DNA of 6,706 nt from a bacterium (GTDB lineage: Bacteria; Ratteibacteria; UBA8468; B48-G9; JAFGKM01). Below are positions 6,262 through 6,706 of this stretch, in pieces. The notes under the pieces were generated by a model. The model saw only the letters and a list, made by a program, of their open reading frames with translations. It was not told the DNA's origin and did no database searches. Within the stretch, counting starts at the first letter, position 1. Every line of letters begins with the position of its first letter. Made by a program: the position numbers and the translations under genes. The DNA lies in NCBI GenBank assembly GCA_021160565.1, contig JAGHCG010000078.1, forward strand, positions 1-6,706, given 5' to 3'.

Positions 6262-6706
6262 TTAAGGAGTGATAATTGTTCCTTCTTCCATTGATTTATT
6301 GGCAGCCAGACATACCTTTAATGTCTTTAAAGCATCAAAATAATCACTTTTTATGGAAGAAGGGTCATTTTTCAAAATACTTTCAATAAATATTTTATCT
6401 TCTTTATACATCAAATCTTCACTCCAGATTTCTTCAATACATTTTTCTCTTTCAAAAATCTTTAATATCCCTCTGTTCACATATTCAATAAGTTTCTTTT
6501 TGCAGATAAATCTTATTTTTGGTGGATAATATCTACCTATTTCCGGGAAAAGAGCATATGTACATATTAAAGTTCCTGCAAGTCCATTTTCAAATTCAAA
6601 AACAGTACCACTTGCATCATCTCCTGTATAAAGTTTCTCTTCCGGGAAAAATCCTCTCACCCTTCTTGTGTAAACATTCTTTATATCTGAAATCAAATAT
6701 CTCATC
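6262..6706 (-). CDS. Gfo/Idh/MocA-type NAD(P)-dependent oxidoreductase, C-terminal part (5' end outside window)
   Basis: About 148 C-terminal codons of a larger gene are visible; the frame is still open at the right edge. Members of this family are usually 330-380 residues, so the N-terminal Rossmann domain that binds NAD(P) lies outside and the Met codon at 6705 is probably internal. DDASGTVFEFENGLAGTL, about residues 29-46 counted from that Met, is the typical strand of the C-terminal (GFO_IDH_MocA_C-like) sheet domain: an acidic residue followed by a 'G-T-x-x-F-x-N-G' turn. The end FIESILKNDPSSIKSDYFDALKTLKVCLAANKSMEEGTII is the standard last-helix pattern of the family. Such enzymes oxidise or reduce sugars, inositols or related substrates; the substrate cannot be told from this part. 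It is on the same strand as the dcw operon but separated by 79 bp and a promoter, and it has no obvious functional link to it. Confidence 0.85.
   Translation of the reverse strand, partial: MRYLISDIKNVYTRRVRGFFPEEKLYTGDDASGTVFEFENGLAGTLICTYALFPEIGRYYPPKIRFICKKKLIEYVNRGILKIFEREKCIEEIWSEDLMYKEDKIFIESILKNDPSSIKSDYFDALKTLKVCLAANKSMEEGTIITP

Noticed and set aside
6033..6272. Open plus-strand frame of 79 codons crossing the mraZ start and promoter
   Set aside because: Mostly antisense to mraZ, and it crosses the intergenic gap only because the DNA there is AT-rich. No family features.
6255..6284. Weak hairpin plus T-run at the end of the oxidoreductase gene (AATTA/TAATT with 8-nt loop, or AAGGA/TCCTT with 11-nt loop, then T5-T7 on the minus strand)
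   Set aside because: Stems are only five pairs, one is purely A-T, and loops are long. Too weak to call an intrinsic terminator in DNA this AT-rich.
1..6706. Search for a novel system (defence island, mobile element, CRISPR, structured RNA)
   Set aside because: Every stretch is accounted for by conserved dcw genes, one partial oxidoreductase and a 79-bp promoter gap. Nothing in the sequence supports an undescribed system.

Overview
The window carries the first six genes of a bacterial division and cell wall (dcw) cluster, all on the minus strand and read from right to left: mraZ, rsmH (mraW), an ftsL-like gene, ftsI (class B penicillin-binding protein), murE and murF. It is AT-rich and densely coding. 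The right edge holds the C-terminal part of an unrelated Gfo/Idh/MocA-type oxidoreductase gene, also on the minus strand. The left edge cuts murF close to its natural end. No gene is frameshifted, and I see no RNA gene, mobile element or CRISPR array.

Layout, in the direction of transcription: partial oxidoreductase (6706-6262); a 79-bp intergenic gap with a near-consensus sigma70-type promoter (6229-6201); mraZ (6182-5742); a 6-bp gap; rsmH (5735-4875); a 4-bp ATGA overlap; ftsL-like (4878-4543); a 29-bp overlap; ftsI (4571-2793); a 23-bp overlap; murE (2815-1307); another 23-bp overlap; murF (1329 to the left edge). The six genes have no room for internal terminators and almost certainly form one translationally coupled operon.

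Functionally, MurE and MurF act one after the other in the cytoplasm. MurE adds the third peptide residue to UDP-MurNAc-dipeptide, and its DNPR motif points to meso-diaminopimelate. MurF then adds D-Ala-D-Ala. FtsI is the septal transpeptidase that crosslinks the finished peptidoglycan, and the FtsL-like protein is its likely divisome partner. RsmH methylates 16S rRNA, and MraZ is the probable transcriptional regulator of the operon.

Organism: a bacterium with mDAP-type peptidoglycan, low GC, strong use of AGA (Arg) and ATA (Ile), and Lys/Glu/Ile-rich proteins. FtsI has no PASTA domains. This would fit a diderm, possibly thermophilic or uncultivated low-GC lineage, but I cannot name a phylum from this window. 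The region is conserved housekeeping DNA and I found no new system. The most useful places to look again are the mraZ promoter region, which has tandem repeats over the -35 box instead of the usual GTGGG boxes, and a few motif substitutions in MurE and RsmH.
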